Part shown: positions 16,732 to 24,738 of the stretch, piece after piece
Layout of the letters: each line of letters starts with the position of its first letter
Numbering within the stretch: the stretch's first letter is position 1
NCBI GenBank assembly: GCA_963841045.1
Contig: CAWJBD010000001.1
Coordinates: forward strand, 124,001-188,000
DNA length: 64,000 bases
Reading direction: 5' to 3'
DNA from: Aalborgiella sp963841045
Lineage (GTDB): Bacteria; Pseudomonadota; Gammaproteobacteria; Burkholderiales; Burkholderiaceae_C
Notes under the pieces: model-generated
Told to the model about the DNA's origin: nothing
What the model saw: the letters and a program-made list of their open reading frames with translations, nothing else
Database searches by the model: none
Position numbers and translations under genes: made by a program

Positions 16732-18165
16732 TTAGCGCTTTTTAGCTGCGGTTTTTTTGACTGCAACATTATTAGGTGCAGCTGTTTTAGAAGCAACTTT
16801 CACTTTAACAACTGCAGTAGCCTTTGGCTTGGCAATGGCTTTGGGCTTGACAGCTGCTTTTGCAACAGGTTTTGCAACAGCCTTAACAACTGCCGTTTGT
16901 TTCACATGGTTGTTCGCAATAAAGGCTTGCACCTCAGGGTAAACCTGTTCGCGCCAGCGACGACCGCTGAAAATGCCGTAGTGGCCAGCGCCTTTGGCTT
17001 CGTAGTGTTCTTGTCGGGCTTTGGGAATGCCTTTGCACAAACCATGCGCGGCACGGGTTTGGCCTGAGCCTGAAATATCGTCCAACTCACCCTCTACGGT
17101 CAAGAGTGCAGAGGTGGTGATGTCTTGCGGCTTCACGCGCTCCAATTTGCCTTGTGGGTTTTGCACATCCCATGTACCTTTGACCAATTTAAATTCTTGG
17201 AAAACGGTGGCGATGGTTTCCAAATAGTAGTCGGCGTCCATGTCCAGCACAGCGTTGTATTCGTCATAAAACTTGCGGTGCGAATCGGCGCTGGAGTTGT
17301 CGCCTTTGATCAAATCATTGAAGTAATCAAAATGGCTGTTTTGGTGGTTTTGCGGGTTCATGGCCACAAAGCCGCTGTGTTGCAAAAAGCCGGGATACAC
17401 CTTGCGGCCTGCGCCTTCAAAATTACTTGGCACGCGGTAAATCACATGGCTTTCAAACCATGACAAGGGTTTGTTCATGGCCAAATTGTTCACGGCAGTC
17501 GGTGACAAACTGGCATCAATCGGGCCACCCATCATCACCATGGACAACGGTGTTTTTTCGCCGCGCGATGCCATCAAGGACACTGCTGCCAATACTGGCA
17601 CAGTTGGTTGGCACACACTCATCACATGGCAGTTGCCGTATTGGGCTTGCAGGTGACGAATAAAGTCTTGCACGTAGTTGGCGTAATCGTGCAGATGAAA
17701 TTCACCCTCGGACAATGGCACCGTGCGGGCATTTTTCCAATCGGTGATGTAGACCTTGTGGTCTTTCAGCATGGTGCGCACGGTGTCGCGCAACAGCGTG
17801 GCGTAGTGGCCTGACAGCGGCGCAACAATCAATACGGCAGGTTGGTCTTTTAGTTTTTGCAAAGTGGCAACGTCATCGGTGAAGCGCTTGAAGCGAATCA
17901 AATCACAAAACGGCTTGCTCATTTCGATGCGCTCATTGATCGAAATTTCAACATCACCCATTTCAACTGTATTGATGCCGAATTCAGGCTTCAAATAATC
18001 TTTGCCCAAACGGTACATCAAATCGTAGCCCGCAGACATGCGTTGCATGATGGGATTTTGGCTGAATGGCGACTTGGGGTTGCCCAAAACTTTGGACGAT
18101 GCCTTGGCAAAATCGACAAACGGCTCCATCAGTGAGCGTTGTGTTTCGTAGAGTTGGTAAAGCAT
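16732..18165 (-). CDS. phaZ: Intracellular polyhydroxyalkanoate depolymerase with Lys/Ala-rich tail
   Basis: Hydrolyses intracellular PHB granules. The 477 residues from ATG 18165 match PhaZa1-type depolymerases, with the lipase-like box SVCQPTVPV whose Cys is the nucleophile in that family, and a C-terminal His region (GAGHYGIFSGRRWRE). The last about 55 residues are an added tail of AKP/KPKA/AAKKR repeats ending KKTAAKKR, reminiscent of PAKKA-type DNA-binding tails. A PhbF/PhaR-type site lies upstream at 18202-18214. It is divergent from the dioxygenase gene. Confidence 0.93.
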   Translation of the reverse strand: MLYQLYETQRSLMEPFVDFAKASSKVLGNPKSPFSQNPIMQRMSAGYDLMYRLGKDYLKPEFGINTVEMGDVEISINERIEMSKPFCDLIRFKRFTDDVATLQKLKDQPAVLIVAPLSGHYATLLRDTVRTMLKDHKVYITDWKNARTVPLSEGEFHLHDYANYVQDFIRHLQAQYGNCHVMSVCQPTVPVLAAVSLMASRGEKTPLSMVMMGGPIDASLSPTAVNNLAMNKPLSWFESHVIYRVPSNFEGAGRKVYPGFLQHSGFVAMNPQNHQNSHFDYFNDLIKGDNSSADSHRKFYDEYNAVLDMDADYYLETIATVFQEFKLVKGTWDVQNPQGKLERVKPQDITTSALLTVEGELDDISGSGQTRAAHGLCKGIPKARQEHYEAKGAGHYGIFSGRRWREQVYPEVQAFIANNHVKQTAVVKAVAKPVAKAAVKPKAIAKPKATAVVKVKVASKTAAPNNVAVKKTAAKKR

Positions 18166-18201
18166 GGTGTTTTGTACCTTTAAAGTTAACAAAAATAATT
18201 A

Positions 18202-18214
18202 TGTTGCAGTGCAA
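18202..18214. promoter_or_regulatory. PhbF/PhaR-type operator upstream of phaZ
   Basis: TGTTGCAGTGCAA fits exactly the published Herbaspirillum PhbF motif TG[N]TGC[N]3GCAA and contains the perfect dyad TTGCA-G-TGCAA. It lies 37 bp before the phaZ start. PhbF/PhaR represses PHA genes and is released by the polymer. The assignment rests on motif match and context. Confidence 0.65.
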
Positions 18215-18288
18215 TATAACCTAAAATTTTGAATTCGAATGGAGTGAAAACCCCAATATCGACATAATCGTCATAATCAGACACAACT

Positions 18289-19125
18289 ATGCTAAAAAAT
18301 CTGCAAAATTTAACGCCTTCGCCCAAAATGCCTGTGCTATTTTTAGGACATGGATCGCCCATGAACGCGATTGAAGACAATTCTTATCGTCGACAATGGC
18401 AAGCTTTAGGCCAAGAATTTGGCGATGGCAAGAAATATCCTCAACCAAGCCTGATTTTGTGCATCTCTGCACACTGGATCACCCGTGGCTGGTGGCTCAC
18501 AGGCATGGACAAGCCGAAAACGATTCACGACTTTGGTGGCTTTCCACAAGCACTGTTTGACCAACAATACCCCGCACCCGGCGCGCCCAAAGTGGCACAA
18601 GAGTTGAGTCGTTTGCTGGTGTCGCCCATTCCCAAAGGGTTTTTAGAAGTTGATTTAGAGCAATGGGGCTTGGATCACGGCACCTGGTCGGTGCTCAAAC
18701 CCATGTTTCCAGCTGCGAATATTCCTGTGGTGCAGCTGAGCATGGATTACAGCCGCGCGCCGATTGAACATTACCAATTAGGGCAACAGTTGCAGCAATT
18801 GCGGCACCAAGGCGTTTTGATTGTGGGCAGTGGCAACATCGTGCACAACCTGCGCACGCTTGATCGCAACCGCCACGACAAACCCTACGATTGGGCGTTG
18901 GAGTTTGATGCCATCACCGCCAAACACGTGGCAGATAAAAATTATGCCGCACTAACCGAATTTTTGAAACTCGGTTCACTCGCCACCCAAGCACACCCTA
19001 CCCACGACCATTATTTGCCCCTGCTCTATTCTGCTGGCGCTTTGGACAGCAAAGACGAGTTGCGCACTTTCAACGACAGCATCGACATGGGTTCAATTTC
19101 CATGCGGTCTATGATTTGGAATTAA
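18289..19125 (+). CDS. LigB-superfamily extradiol dioxygenase (YgiD/DODA-like)
   Basis: A 278-residue member of the class III extradiol ring-cleavage dioxygenase group. It shows PVLFLGHGSPMNAIED (metal-ligand His in GHGSP), SAHWITRGWW, LDHGTWSVLKPMFP and VGSGNIVHNLR, the usual YgiD/DOPA-dioxygenase motifs. YgiD cleaves L-DOPA in vitro, but the natural substrate is unknown. The stop abuts the start of the DNA ligase gene (TAA then ATG), so the two are co-translated. The promoter region is shared with phaZ. Confidence 0.92.
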   Translation: MLKNLQNLTPSPKMPVLFLGHGSPMNAIEDNSYRRQWQALGQEFGDGKKYPQPSLILCISAHWITRGWWLTGMDKPKTIHDFGGFPQALFDQQYPAPGAPKVAQELSRLLVSPIPKGFLEVDLEQWGLDHGTWSVLKPMFPAANIPVVQLSMDYSRAPIEHYQLGQQLQQLRHQGVLIVGSGNIVHNLRTLDRNRHDKPYDWALEFDAITAKHVADKNYAALTEFLKLGSLATQAHPTHDHYLPLLYSAGALDSKDELRTFNDSIDMGSISMRSMIWN

Positions 19126-20016
19126 ATGACACAACATTCACTACGCCGCCGCACATTCACTGCACAGCTGCTCACTTTCGTTGCAGGCTCATCACTGGGC
19201 AGCAACTTGTTCGCCAAAGCCAACACCAAGTCTGCAGAACTTGTGTTGTTGGCGAAAAACGCACCCGCTGGCATAGACCCTGCAGGCTATTTAATCAGCG
19301 AAAAATTGGATGGCGTGCGTGCACTGTGGGATGGCAAGCAGTTGCGATTTCGCAGTGGTAAAGCCATTGCTGCGCCTCAGTGGTTCACTGATAAATTACC
19401 CAAAACCGCGCTGGATGGCGAATTGTGGTTGGCACGCGGTGCGTTTGACAAGCTCTCTGGCATTGTGCGCAAAACGCAAGCCATTGACAGCGAGTGGCAG
19501 CAAGTCAACTACATGGTATTTGAGTTACCTGCCTACCAAAATTTTGCCAGCAAATCGTTTGAGCAACGCCATGTGCAACTGCAAGCCATCGTGCAAGCAG
19601 CCAACTTTGCCCCATTGCAAACGGTGGTGCAATTCACAGCGGCCAACCGCGCCACATTGGAGGCCAAACTGCAAGACGTTGTCAAAGCAGGTGGTGAAGG
19701 TTTGGTTTTGCATTTGGCCAAAGCGCCCTACACCACGGGGCGCAGCGATGTGCTGCTCAAACTCAAACCACAGCTGGATGCCGAAGCCACAGTGATATCG
19801 CACATTGCCGGCAAAGGCAAATACGCCGGAATGACAGGCGCACTCGTCGTCAAAACACCCGAAGGCATTCGCTTCAAGCTGGGCACAGGTTTATCAGACC
19901 AAGAACGCCAACACCCACCTGCCATTGGTAGCACTGTGACCTACACCTATAAAGATGTCACGCCATCAGGAAAACCACGATTTGCGAGTTTTTTAAGGGC
20001 TTATGTGGCTGAATAA
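19126..20016 (+). CDS. Exported ATP-dependent DNA ligase, LigE type
   Basis: A minimal 296-residue ATP-dependent DNA ligase. The nucleotidyltransferase motif I SEKLDGVRALWDG holds the adenylated Lys. Further motifs are LDGELW, EGLVLHLAKAPY and LLKLKPQLDAEA, followed by an OB-fold ending SFLRAYVAE. The first about 30 residues (RRRTFTAQLLTFVAGSSLGS) form a twin-arginine-like or Sec signal, as in periplasmic Lig E proteins thought to act on extracellular or incoming DNA. It directly follows the dioxygenase stop codon. Confidence 0.9.
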   Translation: MTQHSLRRRTFTAQLLTFVAGSSLGSNLFAKANTKSAELVLLAKNAPAGIDPAGYLISEKLDGVRALWDGKQLRFRSGKAIAAPQWFTDKLPKTALDGELWLARGAFDKLSGIVRKTQAIDSEWQQVNYMVFELPAYQNFASKSFEQRHVQLQAIVQAANFAPLQTVVQFTAANRATLEAKLQDVVKAGGEGLVLHLAKAPYTTGRSDVLLKLKPQLDAEATVISHIAGKGKYAGMTGALVVKTPEGIRFKLGTGLSDQERQHPPAIGSTVTYTYKDVTPSGKPRFASFLRAYVAE

Positions 20017-20144
20017 GAGGCAGATTAAGAGGCTGATTAAGAAGCATTGAAGGCGTTTTCACAGTGTGTCAATTCAATTTGACAGAAGCTGTTGAGCTTG
20101 CTACATTTAACCCAAAGGTTAACTAGCAATTAAGAGACAGCACC

Positions 20145-20732
20145 ATGCCCGCAGTATCCATATCCAAACAAGATTCATTAAGCGCGACTTTTGCCGCCTT
20201 GTCTGACCCGACGCGTCGCGCGATGCTCAAACGCTTGTCGCAAGGTGAGGCAACAGTCAATGATTTGGCAGCACCCTTCAAAATGAGTTTGCCCGCCATT
20301 TCCAAACACATCAAGGTGCTGGAAAAAGCTGGCTTGCTGACCAAAACCGTCCAAAAGCAGCAACGCCCTTGCAAGCTCAACGGCACCAAACTCAAGCAAG
20401 CTGTTGATTGGATTGACCAATACAAGCTGCTGTGGGAAGGACGTTTAGACCGTTTAGATGAAGTGGCAAAGTCTTTGCAAACCACCGAAACCACCATTGC
20501 AGCAGCAGCAGTGTCAAGCAAAGAGGAAATCGCTGCGGATATTGCCAAGAGTGTTGTAGCTACAAATTTAATAGCATCTCAGGCAATCAATACGCCGGCT
20601 AAAGGCCAAAAAGACCAAATAAATTCGCCAAAAATCGAATCGCCACAGACCAAAACAAAAGCCGCAGCAAAATCAAAAAGGAAGAAAAATGAAGACGATG
20701 GAACTCAACCCCAAATTGGATTTGACTTTTGA
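20145..20732 (+). CDS. ArsR-family regulator with repeat-derived tail
   Basis: A winged-helix regulator of 195 residues. The ArsR fold fills about residues 8-105 (FAALSDPTRRAMLKRLSQGE, then MSLPAISKHIKVLEKAGLL). It lacks the metal-binding Cys box of ArsR/SmtB, like the group paired with AHSA1 proteins. The tail from about residue 120 is low-complexity and includes 17 codons contributed by a dispersed repeat (20556-20607), read as LIASQAINTPAKGQ. It overlaps the AHSA1-domain gene by 44 bases. This pairing is widespread and suggests the two act together. Confidence 0.9.
   Translation: MPAVSISKQDSLSATFAALSDPTRRAMLKRLSQGEATVNDLAAPFKMSLPAISKHIKVLEKAGLLTKTVQKQQRPCKLNGTKLKQAVDWIDQYKLLWEGRLDRLDEVAKSLQTTETTIAAAAVSSKEEIAADIAKSVVATNLIASQAINTPAKGQKDQINSPKIESPQTKTKAAAKSKRKKNEDDGTQPQIGFDF
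20556..20607 (+). repeat. Two-hairpin dispersed repeat, copy 2, in frame inside the ArsR-like gene
   Basis: Matches the repeat with GCTA..TAGC, then AGGCAATCAATACGCCGGCT and AAGGCC. It is translated in the frame that yields IASQAINTPAKGQ, within the disordered tail of the regulator. Confidence 0.9.
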
Positions 20733-21255
20733 GCGCCTCATCGATGTGCCACCGCATTTGGTGTGGCGTGCTTGGACCGAACCCGATTTGATTAAGCAGT
20801 GGTTTTGCCCATTGCCTTGGAAAACCATTCACGCCGATGTGGATGTGCGCCCTGGCGGCAAAATGCACACAGTGATGCAATCACCGGAAGGTCAAGAGTT
20901 TCCAGGAACAGGTTGCTATTTAGAAACCGTGAAAGACGAGCGCATTGTTTGGACCAATGCCTTGCTGCCCGGCTACAGACCTGCACCACCCAATGTGCCG
21001 TGCAATGACGAAGAACAAACCGAATTCATGTTCACCGCCATCGTAGAAATGGCGCCACACAAGGTGAATGGCGTGGATGGCACTCGCTACCGCGCCACAG
21101 TTCTACATGCCGATGAAAATGGCTGCAAAAAGCACGCCGACATGGGCTTCGAAGCTGGCTGGAGCGCTGCTCTAGACCAACTGGTAGCGATGGTCAAAAA
21201 GGGCATTAAAAGGATTTTCAATTGGCAAGCTACGTCGCCTTGTTGCGGGCTGTGA
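20689..21255 (+). CDS. AHSA1/SRPBCC-domain protein
   Basis: A 188-residue START-like protein of the activator-of-Hsp90-homologue-1 group. Typical motifs are FERLIDVPPHLVWRAWTEPDLIKQWFCP and a C-terminal GFEAGWSAALDQLVAMV helix. It probably binds a hydrophobic ligand; the substrate is unknown. It overlaps the ArsR-type gene by 44 bases, so translation is coupled. The last dozen residues after MVKKGI (KRIFNWQATSPCCGL) look atypical and may reflect a late frame change. Confidence 0.88.
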   Translation: MKTMELNPKLDLTFERLIDVPPHLVWRAWTEPDLIKQWFCPLPWKTIHADVDVRPGGKMHTVMQSPEGQEFPGTGCYLETVKDERIVWTNALLPGYRPAPPNVPCNDEEQTEFMFTAIVEMAPHKVNGVDGTRYRATVLHADENGCKKHADMGFEAGWSAALDQLVAMVKKGIKRIFNWQATSPCCGL

Positions 21256-21341
21256 ATGTCAAAATCCCGCCTGCAAATCAGCCACTGCGCGGAACATGAA
21301 TACGGTGGCCAAATTGGTTGAAATGACATCACCAGACTAGC

Positions 21342-21380
21342 GTTTGTGTTTGTGTTTGTGTTCGTGTTTGTGTTTGTGTG
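21342..21380. repeat. GTTTGT microsatellite
   Basis: Six tandem GTTTGT hexamers, the fourth changed to GTTCGT, lie in the short gap between the AHSA1 and YdeI-like genes. Such tracts can vary in length by slippage, but this one is not inside a visible gene or promoter spacer. Confidence 0.9.
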
Positions 21381-21410
21381 ACGATAACAGTCAAGATTTA
21401 AAGCACAAAG

Positions 21411-21980
21411 TCAACTCAAGGTTTCACCGCGGGCCAGCATGGCCACAAAATCGGCGATGCGTTTGCTGCGTGTTTCTGGTTTTTTTGCGCTGGTCAATCG
21501 AAAATAAATGGGGTAGCGCTTGGTTTTGTTGAGCGTGTCAAAAAATGTCTTGGCCTTAGGCTGTTGTTCGAGTGCCGCAAGAAAGTCTGCAGGCATCTGC
21601 GCCGCGCCAGAACCACTGTAAGCCGTATCCCAACGCCCTTGCACTTTCGCCTGTTCGACAACCAGCAGACCTGCAGCTTGCATTTGACCTGCTTCAGTCA
21701 AACGCGCCACATGCGCAACGTTGATTTTGGACCATATGCTGCGTGCACCACGTTTGGTAAATTTTTGTAGAAAAGTTGTTTCATCGAAAGCTTTTTTTTG
21801 GCTATCAATCCAACCGAAACACAATGCTTCATCCAGTGCCTGTGCATAGCTCACACTGGCAATGCCACTGTTCTTTTTAGCCAGTTTTAACCAAATACCT
21901 GGGTGGTGTGCATGATGCTGCCTGAGCCAATCTCGAAACTCCGCGCTAGTCGCGAAGGCGAGGATGGGGAGTTCAGTCAT
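21411..21980 (-). CDS. YdeI/OmpD-associated family protein
   Basis: A 189-residue cytoplasmic protein with the YdeI-family layout: WLRQHHAHHPGIWLKLAKKN, SYAQALDEALCFGWIDSQ, WSKINVAHVARL and the C-terminal RYPIYFRLTSAKKPETRSKRI. Members have been called bacteriocin-protection proteins, but the biochemical role is unclear. It starts two bases after the SRPBCC gene stop on the same strand, so both are probably on one transcript. Confidence 0.88.
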   Translation of the reverse strand: MTELPILAFATSAEFRDWLRQHHAHHPGIWLKLAKKNSGIASVSYAQALDEALCFGWIDSQKKAFDETTFLQKFTKRGARSIWSKINVAHVARLTEAGQMQAAGLLVVEQAKVQGRWDTAYSGSGAAQMPADFLAALEQQPKAKTFFDTLNKTKRYPIYFRLTSAKKPETRSKRIADFVAMLARGETLS

Positions 21981-21982
21981 GC

Positions 21983-22507
21983 TTATTTTTCAGCGACGGT
22001 TTTGAGCTTGTCCAAACCCGCTTGAAAGTCTTTGCCAATCATGTTGTCCATGTTGAAAAACAGGCCCATGACTTTGGAAATCATGTTGTTTTTGCCATCC
22101 ATGCCCCAAGTGACTTTGGTGCTGTCACCTTCGGTCACCAATTTGAAATCGACTTGATTATTGGCTTCAAACGGTTGTTGAAAATGCAAGTCCATGCGCA
22201 CCAGGTTGGGTGCGCTTGATTCGGTGATCAGCATATCGCCCTTGCCAACCTCTTTGTTGCCTTCCCAGCCATAAGTTGCCCCTTTGCCGGCCGCGCTGCC
22301 GCCAAAGGTTTTCTTCATAGCCGGGTCGCGGTTATAGGGTGTCCAAGCGTCCCATTGGTGCAGGTCGTTGATGTAGGGGAAAATTTTGTCAGCAGGTGCT
22401 TTGATGCTGACAGAACGTTCCACACGAAAGCTGTCTGGCTTGGTAGATGCAACAACCAAGACGATGGCCAATAAAGCAACGAGTGCTAAAAAAAGTTTTG
22501 CTATCAT
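21983..22507 (-). CDS. SRPBCC-family (polyketide cyclase-like) protein with N-terminal membrane anchor
   Basis: A 174-residue protein with an N-terminal hydrophobic anchor (KLFLALVALLAIVLVVAST) and a START-like domain (RVERSVSIKAPADKIFPYIN, LHQWDAWTPYN, ending FQAGLDKLKTVAEK). AGGAGGGC precedes the ATG, an unusually strong ribosome site. Similar proteins are common in soil and water betaproteobacteria, with unknown ligands. It lies upstream of the YdeI-like gene in the same direction. Confidence 0.88.
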   Translation of the reverse strand: MIAKLFLALVALLAIVLVVASTKPDSFRVERSVSIKAPADKIFPYINDLHQWDAWTPYNRDPAMKKTFGGSAAGKGATYGWEGNKEVGKGDMLITESSAPNLVRMDLHFQQPFEANNQVDFKLVTEGDSTKVTWGMDGKNNMISKVMGLFFNMDNMIGKDFQAGLDKLKTVAEK

Positions 22508-22602
22508 AATTTTGCCCTCCTAAAAAAAGAAAAAGCATGAATGAATCACTCATCCATGCTCGAAGCTTCATTCAACATGCACTACACATGTGAAGTCCGT
22601 GA

Positions 22603-23340
22603 TTAACCCATGTGCAAGCCACCATTGACCGAGAAGTCTGCACCTGTGGTGTAGCCACCGTCTTCTGATGCCAACCATGCGATGATGGATGCGATTTCAG
22701 ATGGTTTGCCCAAGCGCTTGACTGGAATGGTTGCGACAATTTTTTCCAACACATCGGCGCGAATGGCGTTGACCATGTCGGTACCAATGTAGCCTGGGCT
22801 AACGGTATTGACTGTCACACCTTTGGTTGCCATTTCTTGCGCCAAAGCCATACTGAAACCATGCATACCGGCTTTGGCAGCTGAGTAATTGGTTTGACCT
22901 GCTTGGCCTTTTTCGCCGTTGACCGAGCTGATGTTGATGATGCGTCCCCAGCCTTTGTCGACCATGTCGCCGACCACTTGCTTGGTGACGTTGAACATGC
23001 TGTTGAGGTTGGTTTCAATCACCGCATCCCAGTCTTCGCGTGTCATTTTTAAGAACATGCGGTCTTTGGTGATGCCGGCATTGTTCACCAGCACATCAAT
23101 CACGCCGTGTTCGGCTTTGGCTTTGCTAAAAGCTTCAACAGTCGATTCCCATGCGCCCACATTACCTACTGAGGCGTAAAAGGTGTAGCCCAAAGCGGCT
23201 TGCTCGGCAATCCATTTGGCATGGTCGCGTGTTGGGCCACAGCCCGCAATGACTTTGAAACCCTCTTTATGCAGGCGCTGACAAATAGCGGTACCGATAC
23301 CACCCATACCACCTGTGACGTAAGCTACTTTTCCATTCAT
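22603..23340 (-). CDS. phaB: Acetoacetyl-CoA reductase
   Basis: NADPH-dependent reduction of acetoacetyl-CoA to (R)-3-hydroxybutyryl-CoA, the second step to PHB. The 245-residue SDR protein has the nucleotide motif VTGGMGGIGT, NNAGIT, catalytic Ser in INISSVNG and Y-x-x-x-K in YSAAKAGMHG. It matches PhaB in length and in its ending (GADFSVNGGLHMG). AGGAG precedes the ATG. It lies 145 bp downstream of phaA, separated by a dispersed repeat. Confidence 0.95.
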   Translation of the reverse strand: MNGKVAYVTGGMGGIGTAICQRLHKEGFKVIAGCGPTRDHAKWIAEQAALGYTFYASVGNVGAWESTVEAFSKAKAEHGVIDVLVNNAGITKDRMFLKMTREDWDAVIETNLNSMFNVTKQVVGDMVDKGWGRIINISSVNGEKGQAGQTNYSAAKAGMHGFSMALAQEMATKGVTVNTVSPGYIGTDMVNAIRADVLEKIVATIPVKRLGKPSEIASIIAWLASEDGGYTTGADFSVNGGLHMG

Positions 23341-23394
23341 GTTGATGCTCCTCTTTTAAGTTGTTAATTTATTTGTTTTACTATACTCTGACAA

Positions 23395-23445
23395 TGCTAT
23401 GCATTTAATAGCAACTTAGGCAATTAATACGCCGGCTATAGCCTG
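23395..23445 (+). repeat. Two-hairpin dispersed repeat, copy 3
   Basis: A clear copy between phaA and phaB: TGCTAT..ATAGCA hairpin, then AGGCAATTAATACGCCGGCT and AGCCT. As both genes run leftwards, the transcript carries its complement, which could modulate readthrough or mRNA stability. Confidence 0.9.
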
Positions 23446-23485
23446 ATTTTTCATATAAAACTGCTTAGATTATCTATATACTTGG

Positions 23486-24673
23486 TTAACGCTCAATGGT
23501 CAGTGCGACACCCATGCCGCCGCCAATGCACAAGGATGCGATACCTTTTTTGGCATTGCGTTTTTGCATTTCGTGCAAGAGCGTCACCAAAATACGGCAA
23601 CCGGACGCGCCGATTGGGTGGCCAATGGCAATGGCACCGCCGTTGACGTTGATCTTGCTGGTGTCCCAACCCATTTCTTGATTGACCGCACACGCTTGTG
23701 CAGCAAACGCTTCGTTGATTTCCAGCAAGTCCAAATCTTGTGCCTTCCAGCCTGCGCGCGCCAAGGCTTTTTGTGATGCCGATACAGGACCCATGCCCAT
23801 TAGCGCAGGGTCTAAACCAGAGGTTGCAAAGCTGGCAATGCGGCCCATCGGTGTCAAGCCCAAAGCGGCTGCTTTGGCGGCCGTCATCACCATCACAGCA
23901 GCTGCGCCATCGTTGATACCTGAAGCGTTACCTGCGGTGACGCCACCGGCTTTGTCAAATGCTGGACGCAAACCTGCCAATGCTTCGGCATTGGATTTTC
24001 GGTTGATGAATTCATCTGCCGCAAACACAATCGGGTCGCCTTTTTTCTGTGCAATGCTGAACGGCACGATTTCGTCTTTGAAACGACCGGCATCTTGCGC
24101 AGCAGCAGCTTTGGTTTGACTGGCCAAAGCCAAAGCGTCTTGCATGTCGCGTGTGATACCAAATTTTTTGGCCACGTTTTCAGCGGTGATACCCATGTGG
24201 TATTGGTTGTACACGTCCCACAGGCCGTCCACAATCATGGAGTCAATCATTTTCCAATCGCCCATGCGCTGGCCGTCACGCGAACCCAACAACACGTGGG
24301 GTGCTGCACTCATGTTTTCTTGACCGCCTGCAATCACGATTTCGCTGTCGCCATAGGCCACTGCTTGCGCTGCCAGCATCACGGCTTTCAAGCCAGAGCC
24401 GCAAACCGCGTTGATGGTCAAGCCGGGTGTGGCTTGGTTCAAGCCACTTTTGATCACCGATTGACGTGCCGGGTTTTGTCCAGATCCAGCCGCCAGCACT
24501 TGACCCATGATGACTTCACCAATTTGGTCGGCGGATACGCCTGTGCGTTTGAGCAAGTCTGCAATCACCGCTGCACCAAGTTCTGGTGCGGGTGTTTTAG
24601 CCAACGTGCCACCGAATTTGCCCACCGCAGTGCGGGTGGCAGATACGATGACGATGTCTTTTTCTGATGCCAT
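23486..24673 (-). CDS. phaA: Acetyl-CoA acetyltransferase (beta-ketothiolase)
   Basis: Condenses two acetyl-CoA to acetoacetyl-CoA for PHB synthesis. The 395 residues show the acyl-enzyme Cys in NAVCGSGLKAV (near residue 90), catalytic His in GGAIAIGHPIGASG, and the second Cys in LCIGGGMGVAL. The length is standard for biosynthetic thiolases. It is placed between phaC and phaB, giving the canonical phaCAB order. Confidence 0.95.
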   Translation of the reverse strand: MASEKDIVIVSATRTAVGKFGGTLAKTPAPELGAAVIADLLKRTGVSADQIGEVIMGQVLAAGSGQNPARQSVIKSGLNQATPGLTINAVCGSGLKAVMLAAQAVAYGDSEIVIAGGQENMSAAPHVLLGSRDGQRMGDWKMIDSMIVDGLWDVYNQYHMGITAENVAKKFGITRDMQDALALASQTKAAAAQDAGRFKDEIVPFSIAQKKGDPIVFAADEFINRKSNAEALAGLRPAFDKAGGVTAGNASGINDGAAAVMVMTAAKAAALGLTPMGRIASFATSGLDPALMGMGPVSASQKALARAGWKAQDLDLLEINEAFAAQACAVNQEMGWDTSKINVNGGAIAIGHPIGASGCRILVTLLHEMQKRNAKKGIASLCIGGGMGVALTIER

Positions 24674-24738
24674 GATGTGTCCTCTAGTGTGTCAATTAAG
24701 TTGTCAATAAAAATCTGAGTCTAATGGTCTTCAATATA

